Positions 1 to 7,796 of a stretch of DNA of 64,000 nucleotides are shown one piece after another. Every line of letters starts with the position of its first letter. Position 1 is the stretch's first letter. The notes under the pieces were generated by a model. It had not been told where the DNA came from, ran no database searches, and worked only from the letters and a program-made list of their open reading frames with translations. Source of the stretch: Oscillatoriaceae cyanobacterium M7585_C2015_266 (GTDB lineage: Bacteria > Cyanobacteriota > Cyanobacteriia > Cyanobacteriales > Oscillatoriaceae); assembly GCA_015295835.1 (NCBI GenBank), contig DVEG01000005.1, forward strand, positions 293,081-357,080, written 5' to 3'. The translations under genes were made by a program, and so were the position numbers.

Positions 1-78
1 CTCCCCTATTGTAATCAATCGGCTTGAAGTTGACAAGGGGGGAAGAATTAGGCAGATAGTTTTCACAGAAAGAAAAAA

Positions 79-1254
79 TCACCCATACCAAATTTCCTCG
101 CACCGAAGGGCGAGCGCTTCTGCTTGTGCGCGCAAATTTTCTTCATTATCGAAAAGCAAAACAGTAACGTGCCCCAATTTTCTCCCAGGGCGTGATTCTG
201 CCTTACCATACCAGTGAACGTGAGCACCGGGAATTTCAGCTAGTTGCTGCCGTTTTTTCTGGTAATCATCTTGAGAATATTCGAAACCAAGCAAATTCAC
301 CATCACAGCTCCTGCACAATTGAGGGCTGGATTGCCGATTGGGTATTCACAAATTGCTCTTAGGTGCATCTCAAATTGAGAAGTAAAACAAGCGTCTATT
401 GAAAAATGCCCCGAATTATGAGTACGAGGAGCTATCTCATTGACTATAACTTTCCCTTCTCTGGTTAAAAATAACTCTATAGCAAATAAGCCTACAACTT
501 TTAAACTTTCTAAAAGCGTCCGAGCGATCGCCTCTATTTCCCCCTTTACTTGCGGTTCCAAAAAAATTGGCACCAACACCCGACGACAAACCTGATTCTC
601 CTGCTGAGTTTCAACAATCGGGTAAATAACTATTTCCCCAGAATTAAAACGAGCAGCAATAACAGCCAATTCCCTTTCAAACGGTATAAATTCTTCTAAC
701 AAAACCGACGGATATCCCCACCGCTGCCAGTTGGATTCTAAATCACTTGCTTGTTTAATAATAAGAGTCCCTTGCCCATCGTAACCGTGGCGACGAGCTT
801 TCATCACAACTGGAAACCCCAAAGGTTGTTTAGATGCCGATATTTTCGTATTTGGTGATTCCGGAGTGTTTTTTTCCCAGACTATAAATTTAGGTACGGG
901 CAAGCCTAAATCCCGCAGGTAACATCTTTGATGATATTTGTCAAGAATGGGGGCTAATACTTCTAATTTAGGACGAAAACAGACTCCTTTTTGGGCTAGG
1001 GTAATTAATGCGTCTAAATTAATAAATTCATTTTCAAAAGTTATGACATCACAGAGATTAGCTAATTTTGCTGTAGCTGCAACGTCGTCGAGGGCTGCAA
1101 AAATCGTTTGATTGGCGACTAAGGCTGCCGGATCCCTTGCGTTTGGGGTTTGTACCGCAAGTTCAATCCCCAATTTCTTGGCGGCAGATGCCATCATTGC
1201 TGCCAACTGTCCACCGCCTATGACTCCAACTCGCTTCACTTGTTTTGCTGACAC
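79..1254 (-). CDS. purK: 5-(carboxyamino)imidazole ribonucleotide synthase
   Basis: PurK uses ATP and bicarbonate to carboxylate aminoimidazole ribonucleotide in cytosolic de novo purine synthesis; PurE then acts on the product. The 391-aa protein starts with the family's nucleotide-binding GVIGGGQLA segment (about residues 10-18). It continues with an ATP-grasp core containing KARRHGYDGQGT, EEFIPFERELAVI and the metal-binding NEIAPRTHNSGH segment (about residue 270), all typical of PurK. The length is slightly above the usual 355-385. The gene stands alone here: the neighbouring holin-like gene is divergent and separated by about 335 bp. No other pur gene of this pathway step is adjacent. 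The identification is secure from the motifs. Confidence 0.95.
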   Translation of the reverse strand: MSAKQVKRVGVIGGGQLAAMMASAAKKLGIELAVQTPNARDPAALVANQTIFAALDDVAATAKLANLCDVITFENEFINLDALITLAQKGVCFRPKLEVLAPILDKYHQRCYLRDLGLPVPKFIVWEKNTPESPNTKISASKQPLGFPVVMKARRHGYDGQGTLIIKQASDLESNWQRWGYPSVLLEEFIPFERELAVIAARFNSGEIVIYPIVETQQENQVCRRVLVPIFLEPQVKGEIEAIARTLLESLKVVGLFAIELFLTREGKVIVNEIAPRTHNSGHFSIDACFTSQFEMHLRAICEYPIGNPALNCAGAVMVNLLGFEYSQDDYQKKRQQLAEIPGAHVHWYGKAESRPGRKLGHVTVLLFDNEENLRAQAEALALRCEEIWYG

Positions 1255-1323
1255 AGCATTTAATTCTACAATTCTTTATCATCGCACGTTCGACTAGGTT
1301 ACGAGACGATTTAGAAATAAATT

Positions 1324-1467
1324 TTAACAAAATTTTAACAAAATTGTCTTTCTGAGTTTTGCCCCTGTGAAGTTCACCTCATCTGTTATTGTATTACTCA
1401 AATCAGCACCTTGCAGATTGGCTTGTGTTATTACGGAAGTGCTGAAAACCGCTCCCTGCAAGTCAGT
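1324..1467 (-). pseudogene. decayed pentapeptide-repeat protein fragment
   Basis: On the minus strand this stretch reads as about 47 codons beginning DLQGAVFSTSVITQANLQG and continuing ADLSNT...VNFTGAKLR before a TAA stop. The A(D/N)LxG spacing is the pentapeptide-repeat signature. An in-frame TAG lies immediately upstream (1468-1470) and there is no credible start codon or RBS, so this is most likely the C-terminal remnant of a lost pentapeptide-repeat gene. Two intact pentapeptide-repeat genes occur at 39-41 kb. It fills most of the 335-bp gap between purK and the holin-like gene; I see nothing else there. Confidence 0.6.
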
Positions 1468-1589
1468 CTATCCGTAAACAGAAAAGTGGTGCGGAGCCAT
1501 TTTATAGTTTACTGTATTGTATTGATATAGTGCGTATCCCCTGTAGGAGCGCTAAAATGCTACTATGTAAGCGATGTTCAAAGTAAATT

Positions 1590-1937
1590 ATGCTCAATTT
1601 CTTTTTAACTTGGCTGTTGACGGCAGTCTCGCTGGTGATTACCGCGAAGATTGTTCCAGGCATTTATGTTGCTAATTTTCAAGCAGCTATGATTGCCGTC
1701 GTGGTTATGGGTTTGGTAAATGCAATTGTTAAACCCATTTTGACGATTCTGACTTTGCCTCTAACAATTTTGACTTTGGGGCTATTTCTGTTTGTGGTGA
1801 ATGCAATTTCACTTTCGCTTGTATCTTATTTGACTCCTGGATTAACTGTTCAGGGTTTCTGGCCAGCATTGTTTGGTGCTATCGTTCTATCTTTAGTTTC
1901 TGGATTCCTAACTAAATTTATTCCAAATCAGAAATGA
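1590..1937 (+). CDS. phage holin family (4-TMS) membrane protein
   Basis: This is a 115-aa, very hydrophobic protein with about four predicted membrane helices and the pattern NAIVKPILTILTLPLTILTLG near residues 46-66. That pattern is characteristic of the bacterial 'phage holin family 4 superfamily IV' proteins, which are chromosomal and widespread in cyanobacteria. The name is historical: no phage genes surround it and a lytic role is not supported. It is probably a small inner-membrane protein of unknown function. The start ATG gives an N-terminus (MLNFFLTWLLTAVSL) that enters the first helix directly, as in homologues. It faces yjbQ convergently across a strong terminator hairpin. Confidence 0.8.
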   Translation: MLNFFLTWLLTAVSLVITAKIVPGIYVANFQAAMIAVVVMGLVNAIVKPILTILTLPLTILTLGLFLFVVNAISLSLVSYLTPGLTVQGFWPALFGAIVLSLVSGFLTKFIPNQK

Positions 1938-1979
1938 ACAGTTGATTTGTAAAATTACAGAAATAGCATGTGTGATCAG

Positions 1980-2008
1980 AAACCCCGGTTAGAGGGGTTT
2001 ATTTTTTT
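1980..2008 (+). terminator. rho-independent terminator between convergent genes
   Basis: AAACCCC and GGGGTTT form a 7-bp stem (1980-1986 with 1994-2000) around a GGTTAGA loop, followed by A and seven T. It lies about 40 bp after the holin-like stop codon and 3 bp from the end of yjbQ, so on the plus strand it ends the holin-like transcript. The T-run is on the plus side only. Confidence 0.8.
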
Positions 2009-2010
2009 CT

Positions 2011-2463
2011 TTACATTCCACTTATTTGTACAAAAACTGTACGCTTCCGAGGGCCATCTAACTCGAAAAATAAAATAGATTGCCACATTCCTAGGACCAA
2101 TTTTCCATCGGCAACGGGAATTATTTCACTATTATTGAGCATCATTGCCATCAAATGCGAATGAGCATTCATTGGTTCATCTGGAGGCACAATTCTTAAA
2201 TGCAAGTCATTGTGCAAATATTTTTGCTCAGGAGGTGCTAATTTTCTCAAATGGCTTTTTATATCTTCTAACAACCTTACTTCATATTCATTAATAGCTA
2301 AAGCTGTGGTTGTGTGTCGGGAAAATACTAACACTTGACCATTTTTTATAGAAGTTTCTTCCAATAGTTGCACAACTTGTGGCGTTATGTTATATATGCC
2401 AATTTCTGAATCGGTTTCTACTTCCAAAGTTTTATTGAAAAATTGCATTGTTTTTGGTGACAT
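2011..2463 (-). CDS. YjbQ family protein (UPF0047, secondary thiamine-phosphate synthase type)
   Basis: The 150-aa protein belongs to the YjbQ/UPF0047 family, some members of which have weak thiamine-phosphate synthase activity; the true physiological role is not settled. The diagnostic segments are all present: HTTTALAINE (about residue 50), DLHLR...NAHSHL (about 95-112) and the C-terminal LGMWQSILFFELDGPRKR. Conserved histidines in the first two segments are expected to bind metal. A second ATG five codons downstream (MQFFNKTLEV) aligns better with typical YjbQ N-termini and may be the true start. Neither start has a clear Shine-Dalgarno sequence. Confidence 0.85.
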   Translation of the reverse strand: MSPKTMQFFNKTLEVETDSEIGIYNITPQVVQLLEETSIKNGQVLVFSRHTTTALAINEYEVRLLEDIKSHLRKLAPPEQKYLHNDLHLRIVPPDEPMNAHSHLMAMMLNNSEIIPVADGKLVLGMWQSILFFELDGPRKRTVFVQISGM

Positions 2464-2587
2464 AAAAAGGTTGGTTGAGCTTGTCGAATGGGGAAAACTT
2501 TTTCCAAGCGATCGCCGGTTTGCCTATTTTAACTTCCATGCTAACCTCTAGTGATTATTGTATTGCTTATAAGTTGTGTTTTCAGAA

Positions 2588-4477
2588 TTATTTGTTGGCA
2601 CTATCAAATCCCATATAGCCTCGCGGCGTAATCATCCATTCCGCATAAGTGCGAGTGCTATGATTACCAATTAGCACGGTTGTAAACATGTCAATGGGAA
2701 TTTCCAGAAATTTTTCAAGAGTTGTGAGAAAAATTTGTTCATTTTTTCGATAAGCTGAACGTACGATCGCAACTGGAGTATCAGGATGTCGATATTTTAA
2801 AAAAATCTCTCGCGCCAACACAAGCTGTTCAGTTCGGTTGCGCGAGCGCGGATTGTAAAGTGCCGTAACAAAGTCTGCCATAGCGGCAGCAGTGAGGCGT
2901 TTTTCTATTACTTCCCAAGGAGTGAGCAAATCGCTTAAGCTAATAGCGCAAAAATCGTGCATAAGCGGCGCTCCTACACGACTGGCAGCAGCTTGCATAG
3001 CTGTAATTCCCGGAAATACTTGTACTGCAGGGGTTTTGCCATCCCAGCCTTGGGCTTTCAGTTCTTCTAAAATTAATCCTGCCATACCGTAAATTCCGGC
3101 ATCTCCAGAGGAAACTACAGCTACACTCAAACCCCAGTTTGCTAATGCGATCGCTCGTTGTGCTCGCTGTCTTTCCTGTTTAATTGGCAGTGATTCGACT
3201 ATTTGCCCTGGGCGCAGCAAAGGAGCAATCAAATCTATATACAAAGTATAACCAATAACAGCATCTGCAGCTGCGATCGCGCTTTGAGCAGCAGGCGTCA
3301 TCTGTTCTAAGTCGCCTGGACCTGTGCCCACAAGCAAAAGTTTGCCGCTACGTGCAGTGTATTCTATTTCGGAACGAGCGATCGCTACGGTTGCGGCTCC
3401 GGTTTGCTTTTCTGAGCGGTAAATTTGTTTGGGCACTATCAGGGGATTAGATGTCGGAATGGGGGGATTAGGGCATTGGGAGTGGGAGGTGGCGGCGGCA
3501 ATTGCTGCTGCTTCGGCAACGCTGGGTGTACCGACTTCGGCTTCTACGATTGTTGAGGGATTGGGTACTTTGAGCGCTCGCAATATGTCCGGGGAAAATG
3601 TTCGCAGTGGCCACGCGCGTTCGCTACATAGTTCTACTAATCCTGCTTCATTGGCTTTGATGTCTATTGTTGCAATTCCTGCGATCGCTTTTTCTGCTAA
3701 TTGATTCTCTCGGCAAACTTTTTCAATTGCTGTCTCAATTAATTTTTTAGAGGTCCCCCTTTCGCATCCCACACCCACCCACAATACTCTTGGATGCCAT
3801 TGTATTTCTGGGATTCTATATTCTTTAATAAATCTTTCTTTGCAGCTAATCCATATTCTTGCTGCTGCAGGTGGTGATGTTTCTATCCCTTGAAAATAAA
3901 ATGGGTGTTTTTCCGGTAAGTGATACTGCCACAATGTCGAGCCATCTTCTTGAATTACTTGTACTAATTCCCCACGCGCTACGGCGGCACTTACACCTTT
4001 CCAATCGCCTCTACCCCGCTGCCAGCCAAATGGTATTCCCAGTATGTCTATACCTGGTAAATTTAATGCTGCTGATGCCCCTGTTAATACTGGAGTTGCA
4101 CCCATTTTTCTAGCTATTATCCGCGTTAATTTTTCAGCGCCTCCCTGGTGCCCGCTACAAATACTAATAGCGAATTTTCCTGTTTCGTCTATTATAACTA
4201 CTGCCGGATCTTTACTTTTGTTTTGTAGTAAGGGGGCAATGATGCGAACTACTGCTCCAGCCGCTAAACTAAAAATAAATGATTTATAGTGTTGCCATAT
4301 TTCTGCTATGTGGTTTTTGAGAGAGCCTTTATATATTTTGCTGTTTTCTATTTTTAGTGATTCTGGCACCCAGAGTGTTGCCTTTCCAGTTTGACATATA
4401 AACTGAAGGCGTTTTGCGCCTTCGATAGTGGTTGCGATCGCTGCTATCGGCTGAAACTCTTCCAAAATTAATTCCAT
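2588..4477 (-). CDS. cobJ: fused CbiG / precorrin-3B C17-methyltransferase (CobJ) protein
   Basis: This is a 629-aa two-domain cobalamin biosynthesis enzyme. Residues 1 to about 320 are CbiG-like (cobalt-precorrin-5A hydrolase family), including SICSGHQGGAEKLTR and the C-terminal VLWVGVGCERGTSKKLIE. From about residue 375 to the end is a SAM-dependent CobJ/CbiH ring-contraction methyltransferase with LLLVGTGPGDLEQMTPAA, SSGDAGIYGMAG and ALYNPRSRNRTEQL. The same fusion is common in cyanobacteria. The two domains are joined by a low-complexity Pro/Ser/Ala linker (about 325-375) whose DNA resembles intergenic repeats (see findings). The upstream small ORF overlaps its start by 10 nt, suggesting translational coupling. 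Confidence 0.93.
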   Translation of the reverse strand: MELILEEFQPIAAIATTIEGAKRLQFICQTGKATLWVPESLKIENSKIYKGSLKNHIAEIWQHYKSFIFSLAAGAVVRIIAPLLQNKSKDPAVVIIDETGKFAISICSGHQGGAEKLTRIIARKMGATPVLTGASAALNLPGIDILGIPFGWQRGRGDWKGVSAAVARGELVQVIQEDGSTLWQYHLPEKHPFYFQGIETSPPAAARIWISCKERFIKEYRIPEIQWHPRVLWVGVGCERGTSKKLIETAIEKVCRENQLAEKAIAGIATIDIKANEAGLVELCSERAWPLRTFSPDILRALKVPNPSTIVEAEVGTPSVAEAAAIAAATSHSQCPNPPIPTSNPLIVPKQIYRSEKQTGAATVAIARSEIEYTARSGKLLLVGTGPGDLEQMTPAAQSAIAAADAVIGYTLYIDLIAPLLRPGQIVESLPIKQERQRAQRAIALANWGLSVAVVSSGDAGIYGMAGLILEELKAQGWDGKTPAVQVFPGITAMQAAASRVGAPLMHDFCAISLSDLLTPWEVIEKRLTAAAMADFVTALYNPRSRNRTEQLVLAREIFLKYRHPDTPVAIVRSAYRKNEQIFLTTLEKFLEIPIDMFTTVLIGNHSTRTYAEWMITPRGYMGFDSANK

Positions 4478-4608
4478 GTGTTTACCTGGGCTTCTTCCTC
4501 CGATGATGATGAAACAAATAAAGGAGCAACAAAAGCTGTTATAATCCCTCCCATTACCAGAATCTCGGCTATTATTATAAATATATTTCTTCTTTTCACA
4601 TTTTTCAC
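4468..4608 (-). CDS. small single-helix membrane protein, unknown
   Basis: A 46-codon reading frame starts at GTG and encodes VKNVKRRNIFIIIAEILVMG, then GIITAFVAPLFVSSSSEEEA and a short tail. A Lys/Arg N-terminus is followed by one hydrophobic helix and an acidic tail, the plan of a small inner-membrane protein. It sits between the cytochrome b-like gene and cbiG/cobJ on the same strand, and its stop codon overlaps the cbiG/cobJ ATG by 10 nt. There is no obvious Shine-Dalgarno sequence, and I do not recognise the family. A role in cobalt uptake is conceivable from context only. It could also be a non-coding leader. Confidence 0.4.
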   Translation of the reverse strand: MKNVKRRNIFIIIAEILVMGGIITAFVAPLFVSSSSEEEAQVNTWN

Positions 4609-4621
4609 TTTGTTTTAATTA

Positions 4622-5224
4622 TTATAAATGAGGATTACGCAGCCAAAAGCGAATTTTTTCTAGCCAAGTTGACGGAGAATCCTTTTGACGAAATTTTGTG
4701 TCAAACATAGCCATAAAAACTTGAATGCCGCCTACTTTTGCTGTTGCTAGTAGGTGCAATGCTAAGCAGATTACGAGAATTGCCCATGCTGTTAGATGTA
4801 GAAGATACCAGATTTGATTTAATTCTTGATTAGGAAGCCATTTTTCCTGCATCATCCTACCTGTGATAACAGCAAATGTTGCTGCCAGCAACATTGCAGT
4901 ATTGATAATACGTTGTAAACTAAGCCACCAAATCGGCTTGCCAAATTGGCTTAGTTTTTGAAAAGAGTCTGATTGGAGCAAACGTTTTTCTCCCGCGTGG
5001 AAGCTATAAATCGCAAAAATTGGTAAGATAAGCAAAAAAAACAATCCGAAAGTACCGTGAATTCCAATAATATCTGGAATCCGAGGTAGAGGCAACTTAC
5101 CAAATCTTCCGTCGTATGTATTGTAAACTAAAAATGACGTAATAATTGCTAAAAGTGCGAATAAGGCATTTAAATTGTGTAATATTCGCAAGAGGAGTGG
5201 CAGATAAGGTTTAGAACGTGACAC
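4622..5224 (-). CDS. cytochrome b/b6-domain membrane protein
   Basis: This is a 200-aa membrane protein with four predicted helices and histidines suitably placed as haem ligands: LHNLNALFAL (about 15), GIHGTFGLFF (about 55), YSFHAGEKR (about 75), LLHLTAWAIL (about 142) and LALHLLATAK (about 155). This is the architecture of the cytochrome b561/b6-like domain found in conserved cyanobacterial proteins of unknown electron-transfer role. The start is GTG (SRSKPYLP follows). It is on the same strand as, and 13 bp from, the small membrane ORF preceding cbiG/cobJ, so the three may share a transcript. The partner donor and acceptor cannot be inferred from the window. Confidence 0.75.
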   Translation of the reverse strand: MSRSKPYLPLLLRILHNLNALFALLAIITSFLVYNTYDGRFGKLPLPRIPDIIGIHGTFGLFFLLILPIFAIYSFHAGEKRLLQSDSFQKLSQFGKPIWWLSLQRIINTAMLLAATFAVITGRMMQEKWLPNQELNQIWYLLHLTAWAILVICLALHLLATAKVGGIQVFMAMFDTKFRQKDSPSTWLEKIRFWLRNPHL

Positions 5225-5305
5225 AGGGAAAGCCTCTCAAGCACAAATGGCATTTATTTCGAGTATACCACGTTGGCTGTAAAAATAACTAAACTAGCGT
5301 AACAA

Positions 5306-5333
5306 AAACCCGGTTTTTCAATAAACCGGGTTT
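5306..5333 (-). terminator. inverted-repeat terminator after ndhB (AAACCCGGTTT family)
   Basis: AAACCCGGTTT (5306-5316) and AAACCGGGTTT (5323-5333) form an 11-bp stem with a short loop. It lies 28 bp past the ndhB stop, and on the minus strand the stem runs into T-rich sequence (GGGTTTTTGTT). It belongs to a dispersed AGAAACCGGGTTTCT hairpin family also seen at 31.2, 54.7 and 56.9 kb. Confidence 0.8.
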
Positions 5334-5360
5334 CTTTAAACAAAATTAGTGAAATAGAAA

Positions 5361-6911
5361 TTAATCCAGCTTCACCGCGGATACCAAAGGTGGTTTGTGA
5401 GCGATCGCAGCTTGCAAAATGGGGGTACGGGTGATAGAATCATTTGCCAGAGTAAACAAAGGATTTGATAAAATCCCAGCTAGAGAAGTAGCAACTAACG
5501 TCAGTACCAAACCCACTTGCAAAGGGCGCATTCCCTCTAAATTCCAGCGGATAGGCGGATAGTTTTTGACGGCGTCTGACATTTCCTGGGGTTCTTTCAC
5601 CACCATCATTTTGACGACGCGAATGTAATAGTAAATTGAGACAACGCTTGTCACTAATCCCAGGAGTACCAAACCGTAAAGCCCGGCTTGCCAACCTGCC
5701 CAGAATAGGTAAAGTTTACCGAAGAAACCGGCAAGAGGTGGAATGCCACCTAGAGAGAGCAAACATATACTCAAGGCTAAGGTGAGAAGGGGATCTTTTT
5801 GATATAAGCCTGAGTATTCAGAAATTTGATCAGTGCCGGTACGTAGGGAGAAAAGAATCACGCAAGTGAAACCCCCTAGGTTCATAAATAAGTAAATTAG
5901 CAGGTAAAAAACCATGCTGGCGTAACCAGCTTCCGTACCTGCAATCAAACCAAGCATGATAAAGCCTGCTTGAGCAATAGAGGAGTAGGCTAGCATTCGC
6001 TTCATGCTGGTTTGAGCAAGGGCGACAACGTTACCAAGTACCATGCTAAGGATAGCAAGGGCGGTAAAGACGAATTGCCATTGCTCTTGTACTAAGGGGA
6101 AGGCGGTTACGAGCAGGCGAATGGCGAGGGCGAATCCGGCGGCTTTAGAACCTACGGAGAGGAAGGCGACTACAGGGGTGGGAGAACCTTCGTAAACGTC
6201 AGGTGTCCACTGGTGGAAGGGAACGGCGGAGATTTTGAAGGAGATGCCTGCAATCGCAAATACTAAGGCGATAACGACTACTAGAGATTGTCCGGCGTTG
6301 GCATTGGCGATACTGGTTGCGATCGCGCTCAGGCGAGTTTCGCCGCCAGATATACCATATAGTAGCGAAATACCGTAGAGAAATACTGCCGAGCTAGAAG
6401 CTCCAATTAACAGGTATTTTAGCGCCGCCTCATTGGAGCGCGGATCTCTCTTCATGTACCCTGTGAGCAGGTAGGAGGCGATACTTAGGGTTTCTAGGGA
6501 AATGAAAATCATCACCAGTTCGTCTGCGCCGCAGAGGAACATTGCTCCTATGGTAGCAGCGAGCAGAATCATAATAAATTCTGCTAAAGCTGTGCCGCTT
6601 TGTTCGACGTAGGTGATGGACATGAGAATAGTCAAAGCGGCGGAGAGGGCGACAATCCCACGAAATACTATACTTAGGGCGTCGCCGTTGAAGCTGCCTA
6701 GGAATGCGAGCGGGTTGGGATTATTCCATTGATAGTAGAGGGCAATGGTTGAGGCAAGAAGACCCGCGCTCGCTATATAAGGTGTCCAGCGGTTGGAAGC
6801 ACGCCCCACAATTAGGTCGTACACTATTACCACCACCAGGGTGATAACAACAATCCCCTCTGGCCATATCGTCCCGGCATTTAGCTGAGCTGCAATATTG
6901 ACAAAATTCAT
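5361..6911 (-). CDS. ndhB: NAD(P)H-quinone oxidoreductase subunit 2
   Basis: NdhB is a membrane-arm, proton-pumping subunit of cyanobacterial NDH-1, which takes electrons from ferredoxin for respiration, cyclic electron flow and CO2 uptake in the thylakoid. The 516-aa protein has the usual length and roughly fourteen hydrophobic helices. It carries the antiporter-like core with [19 protein letters not shown] (about 141-160), the [19 protein letters not shown] segment (about 226-244) and [15 protein letters not shown] (about 303-317). Conserved Lys and Glu residues of the proton path are visible in these segments. It is a single gene, as usual for cyanobacterial ndhB, with a long 885-bp upstream gap. 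Confidence 0.97.
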   Translation of the reverse strand: MNFVNIAAQLNAGTIWPEGIVVITLVVVIVYDLIVGRASNRWTPYIASAGLLASTIALYYQWNNPNPLAFLGSFNGDALSIVFRGIVALSAALTILMSITYVEQSGTALAEFIMILLAATIGAMFLCGADELVMIFISLETLSIASYLLTGYMKRDPRSNEAALKYLLIGASSSAVFLYGISLLYGISGGETRLSAIATSIANANAGQSLVVVIALVFAIAGISFKISAVPFHQWTPDVYEGSPTPVVAFLSVGSKAAGFALAIRLLVTAFPLVQEQWQFVFTALAILSMVLGNVVALAQTSMKRMLAYSSIAQAGFIMLGLIAGTEAGYASMVFYLLIYLFMNLGGFTCVILFSLRTGTDQISEYSGLYQKDPLLTLALSICLLSLGGIPPLAGFFGKLYLFWAGWQAGLYGLVLLGLVTSVVSIYYYIRVVKMMVVKEPQEMSDAVKNYPPIRWNLEGMRPLQVGLVLTLVATSLAGILSNPLFTLANDSITRTPILQAAIAHKPPLVSAVKLD

Positions 6912-7796
6912 ACAGTTTAGGCTGGTTTTAGGGTGTTGCTCGGCAACAATTCGGTCAGGTTTGCGCGTTAAAATTTTTTTACCAGAAAAGCGCTGCCTTC
7001 CTCTTTAAGGACGGAGACACTACTTCTGGGCTTAGGTGTTTAGTTTAAGTTGGATCGTTGAATCCCATAGAACCCGGCACAGTGATATTTGGATAATCTC
7101 TGTATTTTTTGTATTTTACCCCTTCTCTCCCCCTTTCCCCAAGCCAGCGGTAATTTTTACTCTCTCTTTTTTCTAAATATATTCTTTTTTATTACAATTT
7201 TTTATTTTTTAATAAAAAATTAATATTTATATATTAAGTTATTTTAAATGTTAAGAGACACGAATATGACGTGACAGAGAAAGCAATTTCAAGTGGCGAA
7301 TTTTTGTAAAAATAGAGAATTGTGGGGAAGAAAAACAGAAGATAGATATAGATTAGGAAGCAGAAGTGAACGTGGAGTATGAAAAAAATTATGATGAGCA
7401 ATCAAAATAAACAAAAGATAACCGGCTGATTTTTGAAAAGATAACTGATGTTAAATCACTGCGAGCCCTGTTTTTTCATGGTATACCAGCTTCTTAGAGA
7501 AGGCGCCAGTAAGATGCATAAGACGGGATAAAAGAGCTAGCTATCCCTAGCTAAACATTTGTTGTTATTAATATTCAATATAAAGAGATTAGGGGAATTT
7601 TACGATTGGGAAAAAGCGCTCGCTCTTCGAAGGCGCACGCTGGCCGCGGCCTTTTAGGCCCAATTTCCACGAAGACGCCGAGCAATCATTCCCCAAACTT
7701 TAATCAGGTACTATTGCGATCGCCTCGTCAAGTTAAACAGCGAGCGAGCGCGAAAGCCTGTACCTTTCTAGCCAAGCTGCAATCCCAAAAGGTGCC
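6912..7796. other. 885-bp divergent intergenic region, ndhB/topA
   Basis: The gap between divergent ndhB and topA has no convincing gene. On the ndhB side (6982-7029) CCAGAA and TTCTGG close a potential hairpin of about 48 nt in the likely ndhB leader. The middle (about 7160-7250) is very AT-rich, as expected for promoter DNA. The topA side (7600-7796) is GC-richer, contains the perfect palindrome GGCCGCGGCC at 7642-7651, one HIP1 site and two GCGAGCGC-type octamers. An 89-codon open frame from 7606 overlapping topA looks fortuitous. Confidence 0.6.

Noticed and set aside
1590..1937. Prophage or lysis cassette suggested by the holin-like name
   Set aside because: No endolysin, terminase, integrase or tail genes are near. 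The family is a normal chromosomal membrane protein in cyanobacteria.
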